NCBI RefSeq assembly: GCF_039994875.1
Contig: NZ_CP121196.1
Coordinates: 2,852,001-2,916,000, forward strand
DNA: 64,000 nucleotides
Source: Telmatobacter sp. DSM 110680
GTDB taxonomy: Bacteria > Acidobacteriota > Terriglobia > Terriglobales > Acidobacteriaceae
Direction: 5' to 3'
Shown piece by piece: positions 8,641-16,919 of the stretch. Position 1 is the stretch's first letter. Every line of letters begins with the position of its first letter. The notes under the pieces are model-generated. The model searched no databases. It was not told where the DNA came from and saw only the letters and a program-made list of their open reading frames with translations. A program made the position numbers and the translations under genes.

Positions 8641-9501
8641 TCAACCAGCGCTTTCGCTGTCGATCATTTTAAGCAGCCGCTTATCTTCGTCGCTCAAGGA
8701 CGCGCCTTGCAGCAAATCCGGCCGGTTCTTCAGCGTCTTGCGTAACTGTTGCTCGCGCCGCCATCTTCGAATTTGCGAGTGATCGCCGTTCATCAGCACC
8801 TCCGGCGCGCGCATTCCTTCAAACTCCGCCGGCCGCGTGTAATGCGGGTAGTCCAATAACCCGCCGGCGCCGTGCTGCGAACGCGGCACACCTTCCTGGC
8901 TTCCGCTGATTTCCTCGTCGGCTACGCCAAAGCTCTCGAATTCACCAGAAGCCTCATTGCCTAACACGCCTGGCACCAGCCGCATCACGGTGTCGACAAC
9001 CACTGCCGCAGCCAGCTCTCCACCGCTCAGCACGTAGTCGCCGATGGAAATCTCCATGTCGCAATAGAGTTCATTAATGCGCTCATCCACGCCCTCATAA
9101 CGTCCACAGATCAGCACCACCCGCTCCACCTTCGCCAGTTCGCGAGCAACGGCTTGGGTGAAGGGCCGCCCCTGCGCCGACAACAGGATCACGCGCGCGC
9201 CACTCTTAGCAGTGTCATCCTGAGAGGAGCGAAGGACCTGCTTTTGATTTTGCGCACACTTAGTTTTTACTGCAACGCCTAGAGCATTCAATGCTTCTGC
9301 CAGCGGCTCGGGCTTCAGTACCATGCCCTCTCCGCCGCCAAAGGGCCGATCATCCACGGTGCGGTGCCGGTCGTGCGTGAATGCGCGCAGATCGTGCACA
9401 CCAATGCCGACCAGTCCCTCGGCCTGCGCCCGCCGCACAATGCCGTGTTCAAAGATGCCGGCAAAGAAACCGGGAAATATCGTGATGATCTCAAACTGCA
9501 T
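8641..9501 (-). CDS. trmD: tRNA (guanine-N1)-methyltransferase TrmD, with repeat-like insert
   Basis: TrmD methylates G37 next to the anticodon using S-adenosylmethionine. The 286-residue protein starts at MQFEIITIFPG (ATG at 9501); the frame is open to 9558, but that extension is not family-like. The trefoil-knot motifs are present: ICGRYEGVDERI, IGDYVLSGGE and LLDYPHYTRP. The protein is longer than the usual 230-260. One extra segment (about residues 78-101, including VLRSSQDDTAKSG) coincides with a dispersed DNA repeat at 9213-9246. A second extra segment of about 20 residues precedes LLDYPHYTRP. Both are in frame, so the enzyme is probably active. Confidence 0.95.
   Translation of the reverse strand: MQFEIITIFPGFFAGIFEHGIVRRAQAEGLVGIGVHDLRAFTHDRHRTVDDRPFGGGEGMVLKPEPLAEALNALGVAVKTKCAQNQKQVLRSSQDDTAKSGARVILLSAQGRPFTQAVARELAKVERVVLICGRYEGVDERINELYCDMEISIGDYVLSGGELAAAVVVDTVMRLVPGVLGNEASGEFESFGVADEEISGSQEGVPRSQHGAGGLLDYPHYTRPAEFEGMRAPEVLMNGDHSQIRRWRREQQLRKTLKNRPDLLQGASLSDEDKRLLKMIDSESAG
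9213..9246. repeat. Dispersed repeat copy inside trmD
   Basis: The stretch contains GTCATCCTGAG, then GAGCGAAGGACCTGCTTTT. It closely resembles the element at 21743-21774 and, more loosely, the one at 29183-29210. Elements of this form (GTCATCCTGAGCGAAGCGAAGG) are, as I recall, abundant between genes in acidobacterial chromosomes. Here it lies within the trmD coding sequence and encodes residues 86-97. Confidence 0.6.
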
Positions 9502-9599
9502 AGCTGTACTTACGATCATAGAACCGTGATGCAACACGGCGCCCGCATACCGATGCATCAGCCGCGATTATTCAAAGCATGCGTCCGGCATTCCTCGTG

Positions 9600-10574
9600 T
9601 CATGCTTTCGAAAGAGCCTGCCGTCCCACTCTGCCGAAAGCTGTTGGTGCATAACGGGCGACGAGAAATGGCGAGTCGGACCAACTCCATGCAGTCCAAC
9701 CGATTTCAAGCTCCTCGAGGTACTTGATCAGGCGTTGAACGAATTCCAGATCGCCGGGAGTCTCTGTGCCTCCGAATTCTCCGGCGAAGACCGGTACTGA
9801 CTTCGACAGGTTGCCGAACGCTTCGGGCCAATCGGTACTCTTATTGGGGTAAACATGCGTCGAGTAAACAACGTTTTCAAGATCCATCGGCATTCCGCGC
9901 AGGTCGTAAGCCCAGTTCGTCCCGCCAAGGAACACTAGCGCATCCTGATTTTCGCTTCGGATTGCCTGTGTCAGCTTGCGTGCCCACGGCTGCCATTCCC
10001 GCATCGTCACTCGTCTTTGGCTGGGAGGATACGTCGTTCCATCCTCTTTATTGAGAGGGTAGGGATCGTCGTCCAGCCGGTCGTGGGGTTCATTGAACAA
10101 GTCATAAAGGACCGCAGGCTCGCTCGCGTAGCGCCGTGCCAGTGTCGTCCACAACTCGACCGATTCTGAATTAGGAAGCGGGGCGACGAAGTTGCGATTC
10201 CCGCCATAGATGCGTTCAGCGTCGAGCCATTGCAGGTCAAGCAATGTGTAAGCGCCGAAGGCTGAAGCCCAGTAGATTACCTGGTCGAGCGCCTTTTGAT
10301 ATTCCTCGCCAGAACGCCCGAGCCTGCCCCGAAGAACAAAATCCTGATTAAAGGGAAGGCGAATGATATTGCAACGCCAATCCCTCACAATCAGCTGAAT
10401 TTCAGATCTTGAAAGGGAGGCTCCTGACAAGAAGCCTTGCTCGTCCGGTCCGGCATATTCCAGGCCCGATCGATTTACGCCGCGCAGGGTGACTGGCTCA
10501 AGGGTAGCCAGGCTGATGATTTTGTTCCCTGATGTTTGCAGGCCGGGTAGCCCGTTTGAAAGCTGACCGTTCAT
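9600..10574 (-). CDS. Glycoside hydrolase family 5-type cellulase/glucanase
   Basis: This 324-residue protein has a GH5-like (beta/alpha)8 layout. The N-terminal block is LRGVNRSGLEY; the general acid/base Glu is in YDLFNEPHD, and the nucleophile Glu is in VFAGEFGG. WSWSDSPF is near the C-terminus. Unlike most such enzymes it shows no clear signal peptide. The ATG at 10574 has a strong GAGGAG site and leaves no overlap with the upstream GntR gene; the frame is open to 10691. The gene directly follows the GntR regulator on the same strand, which may control it. The substrate is probably a beta-1,4-linked glucan or mannan, but this is not certain. Confidence 0.85.
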   Translation of the reverse strand: MNGQLSNGLPGLQTSGNKIISLATLEPVTLRGVNRSGLEYAGPDEQGFLSGASLSRSEIQLIVRDWRCNIIRLPFNQDFVLRGRLGRSGEEYQKALDQVIYWASAFGAYTLLDLQWLDAERIYGGNRNFVAPLPNSESVELWTTLARRYASEPAVLYDLFNEPHDRLDDDPYPLNKEDGTTYPPSQRRVTMREWQPWARKLTQAIRSENQDALVFLGGTNWAYDLRGMPMDLENVVYSTHVYPNKSTDWPEAFGNLSKSVPVFAGEFGGTETPGDLEFVQRLIKYLEELEIGWTAWSWSDSPFLVARYAPTAFGRVGRQALSKA

Positions 10575-10641
10575 CAAGCTCCTCTGAGTTCCTGCGACCT
10601 GAGTGTGCCAACGAGTCAATTCCCAAAGTTGTGTGAACGCA

Positions 10642-11538
10642 TCAACGCGGGCCGAGCGAAGATGCAAGATGTTCAAGGCAAGCGTTTGCAATCAACCGGT
10701 AGTGGACCTTGTGTCGAGAACGGACCTTGGAAATCGTAATCGTGTCACAGAACACTAAATCGGCTGTGCCGAGATTTACTTTTTCATCCTTTGTGACCAA
10801 AACTTCATTGAGCGTGTGTTTTCTGCCAATCGCCGGCGCCAGCAGGCCTCTGGCTGTCCGCAGTAAGCTCCCGCTCACCGATACAACCGCGACGAGTGAA
10901 GGCTTCTGAAGCTTGCCGATCAGTTCAACGTGTTCGCTTGCCTCGCCATATACAAGGCCGATCGAGGGCCTGCTCTGCGGGACCAACTCCCTCAAATCCT
11001 CTACTATGTGATTCGCGGCCAACACCTGGGCGCCGATGGCGAGGCTTGGTTCGCTGACGAAATGTTCGAGCGAGCATCCCTCAACCCGCCATCCAAGGCT
11101 ATCGACAACTTCCTGCTGAATGATGTCCCGCAACCCTGGTTCCTCCTCCACAATCAGAAAGTGATCAGGCGGTTGAGCCATCAGGCGCTCGAGCACTCTT
11201 TGTCGCAGTGCCTGCAGGGTGTACCCCATCTCCCTTGCGCGCTGGATGCTCTGGTTGATCAATTCGTCGAGGGAATGTGGTTTGGCCAATGGTGCGCCAG
11301 AAACCGTTCCTACGACCAGTTGAGCGCCGCGACGACGCGTGAGCCATCCCCGCCGCACTAGTTCCTGATATGCCTCGCTCACGGTGTTGTGATGCACCTT
11401 GCTTTGCCTCGCGAGCGCGCGCACACTGGGCAGCTCTTCTCCGGCACGAATCTGGCCTGTAGTAATCAGGAAAACGATCTGCTCAGCGATCTGTTGTCTC
11501 AGCGTGACGTCACTGTTTTTGCTCAGTGCAATTTGCAT
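10642..11538 (-). CDS. GntR-family transcriptional regulator with a C-terminal sensing domain
   Basis: This 298-residue regulator has an N-terminal GntR winged helix (LRQQIAEQIVFLITTGQIRAG, then LPSVRALARQSKVHHNTVSEAYQEL) spanning about residues 13-75. The remaining 200 residues are not an aminotransferase (MocR) domain. They look like an alpha/beta periplasmic-binding or LysR-substrate-like fold, as in some YtrA-type regulators. A GAGGAA site precedes the ATG. It is followed 67 bases later by the GH5 gene in the same direction, suggesting an operon. An inverted repeat GTGTGA...TCACAC (11570-11596) lies just upstream. Confidence 0.85.
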   Translation of the reverse strand: MQIALSKNSDVTLRQQIAEQIVFLITTGQIRAGEELPSVRALARQSKVHHNTVSEAYQELVRRGWLTRRRGAQLVVGTVSGAPLAKPHSLDELINQSIQRAREMGYTLQALRQRVLERLMAQPPDHFLIVEEEPGLRDIIQQEVVDSLGWRVEGCSLEHFVSEPSLAIGAQVLAANHIVEDLRELVPQSRPSIGLVYGEASEHVELIGKLQKPSLVAVVSVSGSLLRTARGLLAPAIGRKHTLNEVLVTKDEKVNLGTADLVFCDTITISKVRSRHKVHYRLIANACLEHLASSLGPR

Positions 11539-11569
11539 TGGTTCCTCACCGACGTCGATTTGCAGCGAA

Positions 11570-11596
11570 GTGTGACAGCGACCGAAACTATCACAC
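11570..11596. promoter_or_regulatory. Inverted repeat upstream of the GntR gene
   Basis: GTGTGA (11570-11575) and TCACAC (11591-11596) form 6-base arms 15 bases apart, 32-58 bases upstream of the GntR start. It could be an autoregulatory operator. The spacing is long for a single GntR dimer, so confidence is low. Confidence 0.3.
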
Positions 11597-11829
11597 GTGT
11601 GCTGGTTCTACAGCAGCCTCACGCCTATCCTCACACACGTAGAAGGTTCGCAATCCAGGGGGCAAGATGATTTCCGTTGTCACTATTGTCGCTGCGACAT
11701 TTGCGTTCTTGATAGAAATTGTGTGGACTATTCCCGTCGATTTCTGTCGCCGTCACTTATCAATCCCGGTCGCTGACCTTCGCTCGTACTCGGCCGATCA
11801 CCGCTGTGGTCTAATGTTGGCCAACTACT

Positions 11830-13047
11830 ATGCATGACTACGAATCGCTGCTAAACCGCTGGCAAGCTGCGGGCGCTCTCGATCCTGAGACGGCTGCGCG
11901 CATTCGCTCTTGGGAGTCCGCACAGATTGCAGGCGGGCGACCTCGCGAACAGGAAATTCAAAAGGATACCCGCTCTGAAGGAATGGCGTGGCAGGGCCGC
12001 GTGGCCCTCATCCTCGGTGGAATTCTCCTCGCCAGCGGCGTGGCCCTCTTCGTCTCCGCACACTGGGATCAACTCGGCCCGGGAATGCGCTACATGCTGG
12101 TGATGGCGATGGTGACCGTCTTTCATCTCGGGGGCGCCGTCACTCGCGAGAAATTTCAGGCTCTTTCGACGACGCTTCACGCGGTTGGCACCATCTCCAC
12201 CGGCGCGGCTATTGCACTCGTCGGCCAGATCTTCAACATCCAGGAACACTGGCCAGCCGCCATACTCATGTGGGCCCTTGCGGCAATGGCCGGATGGGTA
12301 TTGTTGCGCGATCAGGCGCAACAAGTTCTCACATTGTTGCTCTTTCCGTCGTGGATCATCTGCGAATGGAGTTATGCCGCGCAGAACCATATCGGCGAAG
12401 AAATCTATGTCGGGCGATTTCTTTTTGTCTGGGCGATTCTCTATCTCACTTTCTTTATCGGAACCGAACGCCGCATCGTCCGGGGCATTCTCTTCACAAT
12501 CTCTGCCATCGCCGTCATATCCAGCATGTTTCTGATGCTCGATGGGTGGCGCTCCTGGTATGGCATGCAGGCGCTCCCACCATTCCACACGCGATTCTGG
12601 GGATGGATTGATATCGCCGCCATCCCCATCCTGTTCTCGATTTTTCGAATTCGCAAAAGTGCAGTACCCGTCCTCGCCAGCATCGGTTTTGTCATTGCAC
12701 TTCCGTGGTGTACGCGCCTTTTCGTTGAGCATTATCCCAATGGCTCATGGACACGCACCGAACCAAGCCTAGCAGCGCACGCTCTTGTCGCGGCCTTCTG
12801 CGTCTTCCTGATCTGGTGGGGAGTGACTCAGGCCAGTCGCGGTCTCGTGAACCTCGGAACCGTCTTCTTCGGCGCAACGGTTGCATGGTTCTACTTCAGC
12901 GATCTTTTTGACAAGATGGGTCGGTCTCTTGGACTCATCGGCCTCGGCGTGCTCTTCCTCGCCGGTGGTTGGGCTCTCGAGAAAACGCGCCGTGGACTTC
13001 TCGCCCATATAACGCACGTCCCTGCAAACCTTGAGGAGGCGCGATGA
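11830..13047 (+). CDS. DUF2157 multi-pass membrane protein
   Basis: This 405-residue protein matches the DUF2157 layout. A soluble N-terminal helix pair (residues 1-50, beginning YESLLNRWQAAGALDPETA) is followed by ten or more hydrophobic segments. Function is unknown in the family. The next gene overlaps by 4 bases (ATGA) and encodes a GDYXXLXY-type protein, the usual partner of DUF2157. The two probably form one membrane complex. The pair reads opposite to the translation operon and sits between rimM and trmD. Confidence 0.85.
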   Translation: MHDYESLLNRWQAAGALDPETAARIRSWESAQIAGGRPREQEIQKDTRSEGMAWQGRVALILGGILLASGVALFVSAHWDQLGPGMRYMLVMAMVTVFHLGGAVTREKFQALSTTLHAVGTISTGAAIALVGQIFNIQEHWPAAILMWALAAMAGWVLLRDQAQQVLTLLLFPSWIICEWSYAAQNHIGEEIYVGRFLFVWAILYLTFFIGTERRIVRGILFTISAIAVISSMFLMLDGWRSWYGMQALPPFHTRFWGWIDIAAIPILFSIFRIRKSAVPVLASIGFVIALPWCTRLFVEHYPNGSWTRTEPSLAAHALVAAFCVFLIWWGVTQASRGLVNLGTVFFGATVAWFYFSDLFDKMGRSLGLIGLGVLFLAGGWALEKTRRGLLAHITHVPANLEEAR

Positions 13048-13625
13048 AATTCTCCAGAACATCCATCGGCCTGCTGGTATTTCAATTGCTGATCGTCTCG
13101 ACGGTTGCAGCCAAGTATCTCTACCAACGCGCCACCTGCCCGCGTGTGTGGACGCGTACCGCAGCATACGATCCTGAACTGGTGATGCGCGGCCGCTATC
13201 TCAGCCTGCAACTCACCGTCGATGGCTGCAACAGCACACTGCCCTCTGCAAAAGACGCCGAGTTCCCGCGCAACGTAAATGGCGTTCCCGGCGGAAAGAC
13301 CTTCTCTATCCGTTCCGCAGATACAGTCTGGTTTCAGGCGAAACTCGCCGTCAAAGACAACAAGCTGATCGCGATCCGCGTCCCCGAATCTGACACATCG
13401 TCATCGACTCAGAGAATCGCTGGATTTCCCGGAGCGTCTTGCGAACAGATGCGCATCTCTCAGCCTGTTGATTTCTATATCGCAGAACACGCCAGCGATC
13501 CAACAAGGCTCCAGCACGGTCAGGAATTATGGATTGAAGTAACGGTCCCGCCCAAAGGGCCGCCTCGCCCACTGCAACTGGCGCTGAAAGAAAACGGCAC
13601 TTGGAAGCCATTGGCCTTTCAATAA
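13044..13625 (+). CDS. GDYXXLXY-type membrane-anchored protein
   Basis: This 193-residue protein has one N-terminal membrane segment (about residues 8-24) and an extracytoplasmic domain. The motif that names the family is degenerate: GRYLSLQL replaces GDYxxLxY at about residues 51-58. Two cysteines (CP and GC contexts) may form a disulfide. Overlap with DUF2157 and the shared topology support assignment as its partner. The biochemical role is unknown. Confidence 0.7.
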   Translation: MKFSRTSIGLLVFQLLIVSTVAAKYLYQRATCPRVWTRTAAYDPELVMRGRYLSLQLTVDGCNSTLPSAKDAEFPRNVNGVPGGKTFSIRSADTVWFQAKLAVKDNKLIAIRVPESDTSSSTQRIAGFPGASCEQMRISQPVDFYIAEHASDPTRLQHGQELWIEVTVPPKGPPRPLQLALKENGTWKPLAFQ

Positions 13626-13661
13626 AGAAATGAATCGATTCGCGATGGTGAAAGGCTCTCG

Positions 13662-14072
13662 ATGATCGCGTCTGGGTTGGCTTTGTTTATCCCCGCGCTA
13701 CTTACGACAATTCTCGCGGGAGGATGCGGGTTTCTCTTTGCGTCAATCGCTTGGGTGCAGTTACGTTCCGGTCCAATTTCGAAGACGCATGTCGCCATGT
13801 ACACCTTTGCAGCGTCAGCAGCGATCAATGTTGTGAGTCTGCCAGTGATATGGTGTCTTCCGTATGACGTGCAGAATGGCTACATTTTCGGCGCGCACGC
13901 TATGAGCTTCATATGGTCTTTCTTTTTGGTTGTGAGCTTTGTTCTGGCTTGCGCAACGAATAGACTGCTCTCAAGCTACACGGGCTTAGGAAGGGGTGCA
14001 CTCAAGACAGGCTCGATCGTCCTAATCGTCTTGTACGTCCTCGGGTTTATCGGTGCTTTCTCAAGTTGCTAA
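13662..14072 (+). CDS. Hypothetical four-helix membrane protein
   Basis: I do not recognise this 136-residue protein. It has about four hydrophobic segments (around residues 5-32, 45-65, 75-100 and 115-133) and ends in a cysteine. AAAGG six bases before the ATG is an acceptable ribosome-binding site. It follows the DUF2157/GDYXXLXY pair after 36 bases and may belong to the same transcript. It is convergent with rimM. Confidence 0.6.
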   Translation: MIASGLALFIPALLTTILAGGCGFLFASIAWVQLRSGPISKTHVAMYTFAASAAINVVSLPVIWCLPYDVQNGYIFGAHAMSFIWSFFLVVSFVLACATNRLLSSYTGLGRGALKTGSIVLIVLYVLGFIGAFSSC

Positions 14073-14088
14073 CGGTGCGCGAAAAGCT

Positions 14089-14670
14089 CTAACTGTGTTC
14101 GGGTCGATTTAGATCCACGAGCCCTTCAGGTAGCGCCATCTCCACGCGCTTCGCTTCCATATCTATCCGCCGTAGATAATCTTTCGCAAAGGGAACCAGA
14201 ATCTCGTCCGTGGAAGATTTCCCGCGCACCACCAGAATCGCCACCGGTCCGGCGATTCGATCCACGTCTTCAATCTCACCTACGGTCACCGGCTCAGCCC
14301 CTGCCACATCCACTACCACGCACCCGATCAAGTCGCCGATGTACAACTCGTCTTCACCAAGCGCGGCTCGCTCTTCGTGGGGAATCGCAACGATCAGCCC
14401 GGCAAGTTCCTCAGCAGCAGAAATCGAATCCACTCCCGCAAAATGAAGAACCACGCCACCCTTGTGCAGCCAGTGATGAACGAGTTCCAGCTCGCGCGGA
14501 TTCGCTTCACCGCCAACTTTCAACGCAGCGTCGGCGTCGCGCAGAAGCCAGAGCTTTCGCCGCTCCGCAAATTTCTCAGGAAAATCCGTAAGAATTTCGG
14601 CGAAGACTTCGCCCTTGCGGCCTTGTGTGCGTTTCACGCGCGCCAGCCACACCCATCCCGTCGACGCCAT
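14089..14670 (-). CDS. rimM: Ribosome maturation factor RimM
   Basis: RimM helps assemble the 30S head and binds S19. This 193-residue protein has the N-terminal barrel (WVWLARVKRTQGRKGEVFAE, then the LLRD block) and the C-terminal PRC-barrel (YIGDLIGCVVVD, then VGEIEDVDRIAGPVAILVV and ILVPFAKDYLRRID). The first barrel is more divergent than usual: the family LGRIxxxHGLKG is here VWLARVKRTQGRKG. ATG at 14670 is chosen over the TTG three bases upstream. It lies 45 bases after khpA, in the usual operon order. Confidence 0.92.
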   Translation of the reverse strand: MASTGWVWLARVKRTQGRKGEVFAEILTDFPEKFAERRKLWLLRDADAALKVGGEANPRELELVHHWLHKGGVVLHFAGVDSISAAEELAGLIVAIPHEERAALGEDELYIGDLIGCVVVDVAGAEPVTVGEIEDVDRIAGPVAILVVRGKSSTDEILVPFAKDYLRRIDMEAKRVEMALPEGLVDLNRPEHS

Positions 14671-14715
14671 CAACAGCGTCCAGATCGAAGCTGGGCCCAG
14701 GGGGATTTGGCCATC

Positions 14716-14985
14716 CTATGCTTCGTCGTCCTCTTCCAGGATGTCGAGCGTGTAGCGATGATGCAGCTTCATGCTGACGGCTCCTAGAATCGTGCGCACA
14801 GACCGGGCCGTGCGCCCTTGCTTCCCGATTACCTTGCCGACGTCGCCGGGGGCCACGCGCAATTTGAGAACAGTGTTTTCGTCCCGCTGCACAGACTGCA
14901 CGTCTACTGCTTCCGGTTCGTCCACCAAGGCCCGCGCGATCTCGCGGACCAGCTCATCTACTGCCACCATGTCAACTTGGGTCAT
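14716..14985 (-). CDS. khpA: KH-domain RNA-binding protein KhpA
   Basis: This 89-residue protein is a single KH domain (type II) of the KhpA/YlqC family. Its RNA-binding loop is in GKVIGKQGRTARSVRT (about residues 50-65), and DELVREIARALVDEP forms the first helix. The ATG at 14985 follows AGAGGC and fits the family; an ATG at 15009 lacks a ribosome-binding site. The gene sits between rpsP and rimM, its standard place. The acidic tail EEDDEA is typical. Confidence 0.93.
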   Translation of the reverse strand: MTQVDMVAVDELVREIARALVDEPEAVDVQSVQRDENTVLKLRVAPGDVGKVIGKQGRTARSVRTILGAVSMKLHHRYTLDILEEDDEA

Positions 14986-15126
14986 GAACTTGCCTCTGAC
15001 CGTAAACATCCAAGGAGAAGCGACTTGGATCGGTGCGCAGATAGTATCAGCACACCCCGACTCAAGTCAGTACTTGTGAGCGGGATCACTTAGAATCTCA
15101 CACACGTATCGAGGTAAATAAGGGGA

Positions 15127-15381
15127 CTAGGCGACAGCCGGTTCAGTTGCCTTGGCCGGGTTCTTCTCCACCAGCTTGGCGACAATCGGAGTGAATTGCG
15201 CGCCCACGCCGCGCCAGTAGGCGATGCGGTCATGCTTCAGATCAACCGAAGCGGGGCTGGTGCGGGGATTGTAGGTGCCAACAACTTCGATCGAACGGCC
15301 ATTGCGGGCGCGATCCTTCTCAATCACTACCACACGATAATAGGGCTGCTTGGGGGCGCCAACACGCGCCAAACGAATCAT
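15127..15381 (-). CDS. rpsP: 30S ribosomal protein S16
   Basis: S16 is an assembly protein of the 30S body. The 84-residue product is full length: MIRLARVGAPKQPYYRVVVIE at the start, DRARNGRSIEVVGTYNPR, then DRIAYWRGVGAQFTPIVAKLV. The frame is open to 15441, but the ATG at 15381 matches all S16 proteins. It opens the translation operon, which continues with khpA and rimM. Confidence 0.98.
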   Translation of the reverse strand: MIRLARVGAPKQPYYRVVVIEKDRARNGRSIEVVGTYNPRTSPASVDLKHDRIAYWRGVGAQFTPIVAKLVEKNPAKATEPAVA

Positions 15382-15708
15382 GACCACGGAGATACAGTTC
15401 CTTTCGAATTCCGGTGCTCTGTTGCGAATCTTGGGAGTCACTTGGCCTGCGCTGACGCACCCGGCCTCTGGTCCAACCCGGCACTCCCGTAGGGCACCGG
15501 TTTATCCCTGGGCACAAACGGCCCCTGGGCTGGAAGTCACAACATCTAAGTATCGCCGATATAAGGCATTTCAGGCAAGCGCTTCCCCTCGGCCGTATCC
15601 CGCCGAAGTTGCATAGGGATTTCCACGTCCGTTCGGTCCAAAGTCGTTCATTCAAGGCATACTTATTTCAACTTTCGAAGTGCGTATCTGCCAGGAGCAA
15701 GAAAAGAT
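15382..15708. other. Intergenic leader/promoter region of the rpsP operon
   Basis: There are 327 bases between the divergent rpsP and DUF695 genes. I see no coding frame, tRNA or recognisable riboswitch. It must hold the rpsP operon promoter (minus strand) and the DUF695 promoter; I could not pick convincing -10/-35 boxes. Confidence 0.4.
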
Positions 15709-16170
15709 ATGTGGCCGTTTTCATCGAAAGAGCCGCTGGACCCTAAGAAACTACCCGTCCCTAAAGCATGGGCGAAACGCAAAGGGCAGGATCCCCTCGG
15801 AAAACCGATGGTCGTGCGGGCTCACACCGGATACAGCAAATTCAAAGGTGTCACGGGCTACACGCACCAGGTCGCCCTGGCTGTGCCTATGGTCGACACC
15901 ACCCGGGAAGGCTTTCCTAACCCCGGAGAGACGGACGCGCTCACCCGTATCGAGGGCGACATCTGTGAGGTCTTCGAAGCCAATCGCGAATCGCTCTTCG
16001 TGGGCACTCGCACCATTCCCGGTATTTGCGAATTCATTCTCTACACTCGGAATCCTGACGCAGTGCAGTGGAAGTTTGACAACGACCTTCTTGCCCGCGT
16101 CTACACTCACCGGGTCCATCTCAAAATCCAGCCAGACAAATCCTGGTCCAACTACGAAAAGCTCCTGTAG
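15709..16170 (+). CDS. DUF695-like protein
   Basis: This 153-residue cytoplasmic protein resembles DUF695. The central stretch FPNPGETDALTRIEGDICE (about residues 69-87) is followed by VGTRTIPGICEFILYT (about 97-112), as in that family. Function is unknown. There is no signal peptide or membrane segment. It is divergent from rpsP and 39 bases upstream of the PAP2 gene on the same strand. Confidence 0.65.
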   Translation: MWPFSSKEPLDPKKLPVPKAWAKRKGQDPLGKPMVVRAHTGYSKFKGVTGYTHQVALAVPMVDTTREGFPNPGETDALTRIEGDICEVFEANRESLFVGTRTIPGICEFILYTRNPDAVQWKFDNDLLARVYTHRVHLKIQPDKSWSNYEKLL

Positions 16171-16209
16171 CCGATTCGAATACTCTCAGTATTAAGAGGC
16201 TCAGGCGGC

Positions 16210-16896
16210 GTGACTGGAACTGACGTAGTTAGACCAACCCTGCTTTCGCGACTGGGCATGCCGATCGTCGCCGGGCTTGCCGGTGCCGCGCTCTTCCTGA
16301 TCCTCTTTGGTCTTCTCGCCGATGAGATGCGGGAAGGGGATACGCAGCATTTCGACGACACGGTGCGGCTGTTTGTGCACGCGCACTCCTCCACCGACCT
16401 GACCTCGATCATGCGGTTCCTGTCCGTCGTTGGGTCGCCTCTTGTTGTAACGCTGACCGCACTCGGATCGTGCATCGTGTTATGGCTTGTCGGCCATCCG
16501 CGCCGCGCAATCCTGATTGCGGTAACTGCCGCCGGAGGAAGCCTGTTGATGTGGGCATTGAAAGTCGGCTTCCATCGTCATCGCCCCGAGCCCTTCTTCG
16601 ATACCCGGCTTCCCTCGTCTTACAGCTTTCCCAGTGGCCACGCGATGCTATCGTTCTGCCTGTGCCTCTCGGCTGCGGCTCTATTCTCCGCGAGCCAGAA
16701 AAACATCTGGGTCCGCGTTGCGATATGGACTTTCTGGGTTGGACTATCCTTAGCCATCGGCTACTCGCGAATTTATCTCGGAGTTCACTACCCGAGTGAT
16801 GTGCTTGCCGGCTATCTCGGCGCGCTGGTCTGGTCACTCGCGGTGGGCAGCGCGTACCAGAAGTGGCGCAAGAAGCCAAATCTTCCTTTGGTTTAG
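16210..16896 (+). CDS. PAP2-family membrane phosphatase
   Basis: This 228-residue integral membrane protein carries all three parts of the PAP2 phosphatase signature: KVGFHRHRP (the K-x6-RP motif), PSGH within SYSFPSGHAM, and SRIYLGVHYPSDVLAG. About six membrane segments are visible. Bacterial members dephosphorylate phosphatidic acid, undecaprenyl pyrophosphate or phosphatidylglycerophosphate. The substrate is not evident here. The start is GTG. It is convergent with the esterase that ends at 16920. Confidence 0.92.
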   Translation: MTGTDVVRPTLLSRLGMPIVAGLAGAALFLILFGLLADEMREGDTQHFDDTVRLFVHAHSSTDLTSIMRFLSVVGSPLVVTLTALGSCIVLWLVGHPRRAILIAVTAAGGSLLMWALKVGFHRHRPEPFFDTRLPSSYSFPSGHAMLSFCLCLSAAALFSASQKNIWVRVAIWTFWVGLSLAIGYSRIYLGVHYPSDVLAGYLGALVWSLAVGSAYQKWRKKPNLPLV

Positions 16897-16919
16897 CATA
16901 GGTTTGCAAAACCACTACT

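Noticed and set aside
11851..12732. Long minus-strand open frame (293 residues) opposite the DUF2157 gene
   Set aside because: Its composition is highly charged and patternless, it lies wholly opposite a multi-pass membrane protein with a recognised partner, and it has no family-like motif.
15382..15708. Riboswitch or leader RNA before rpsP
   Set aside because: I found no conserved riboswitch core or clear terminator/antiterminator pair in this stretch.
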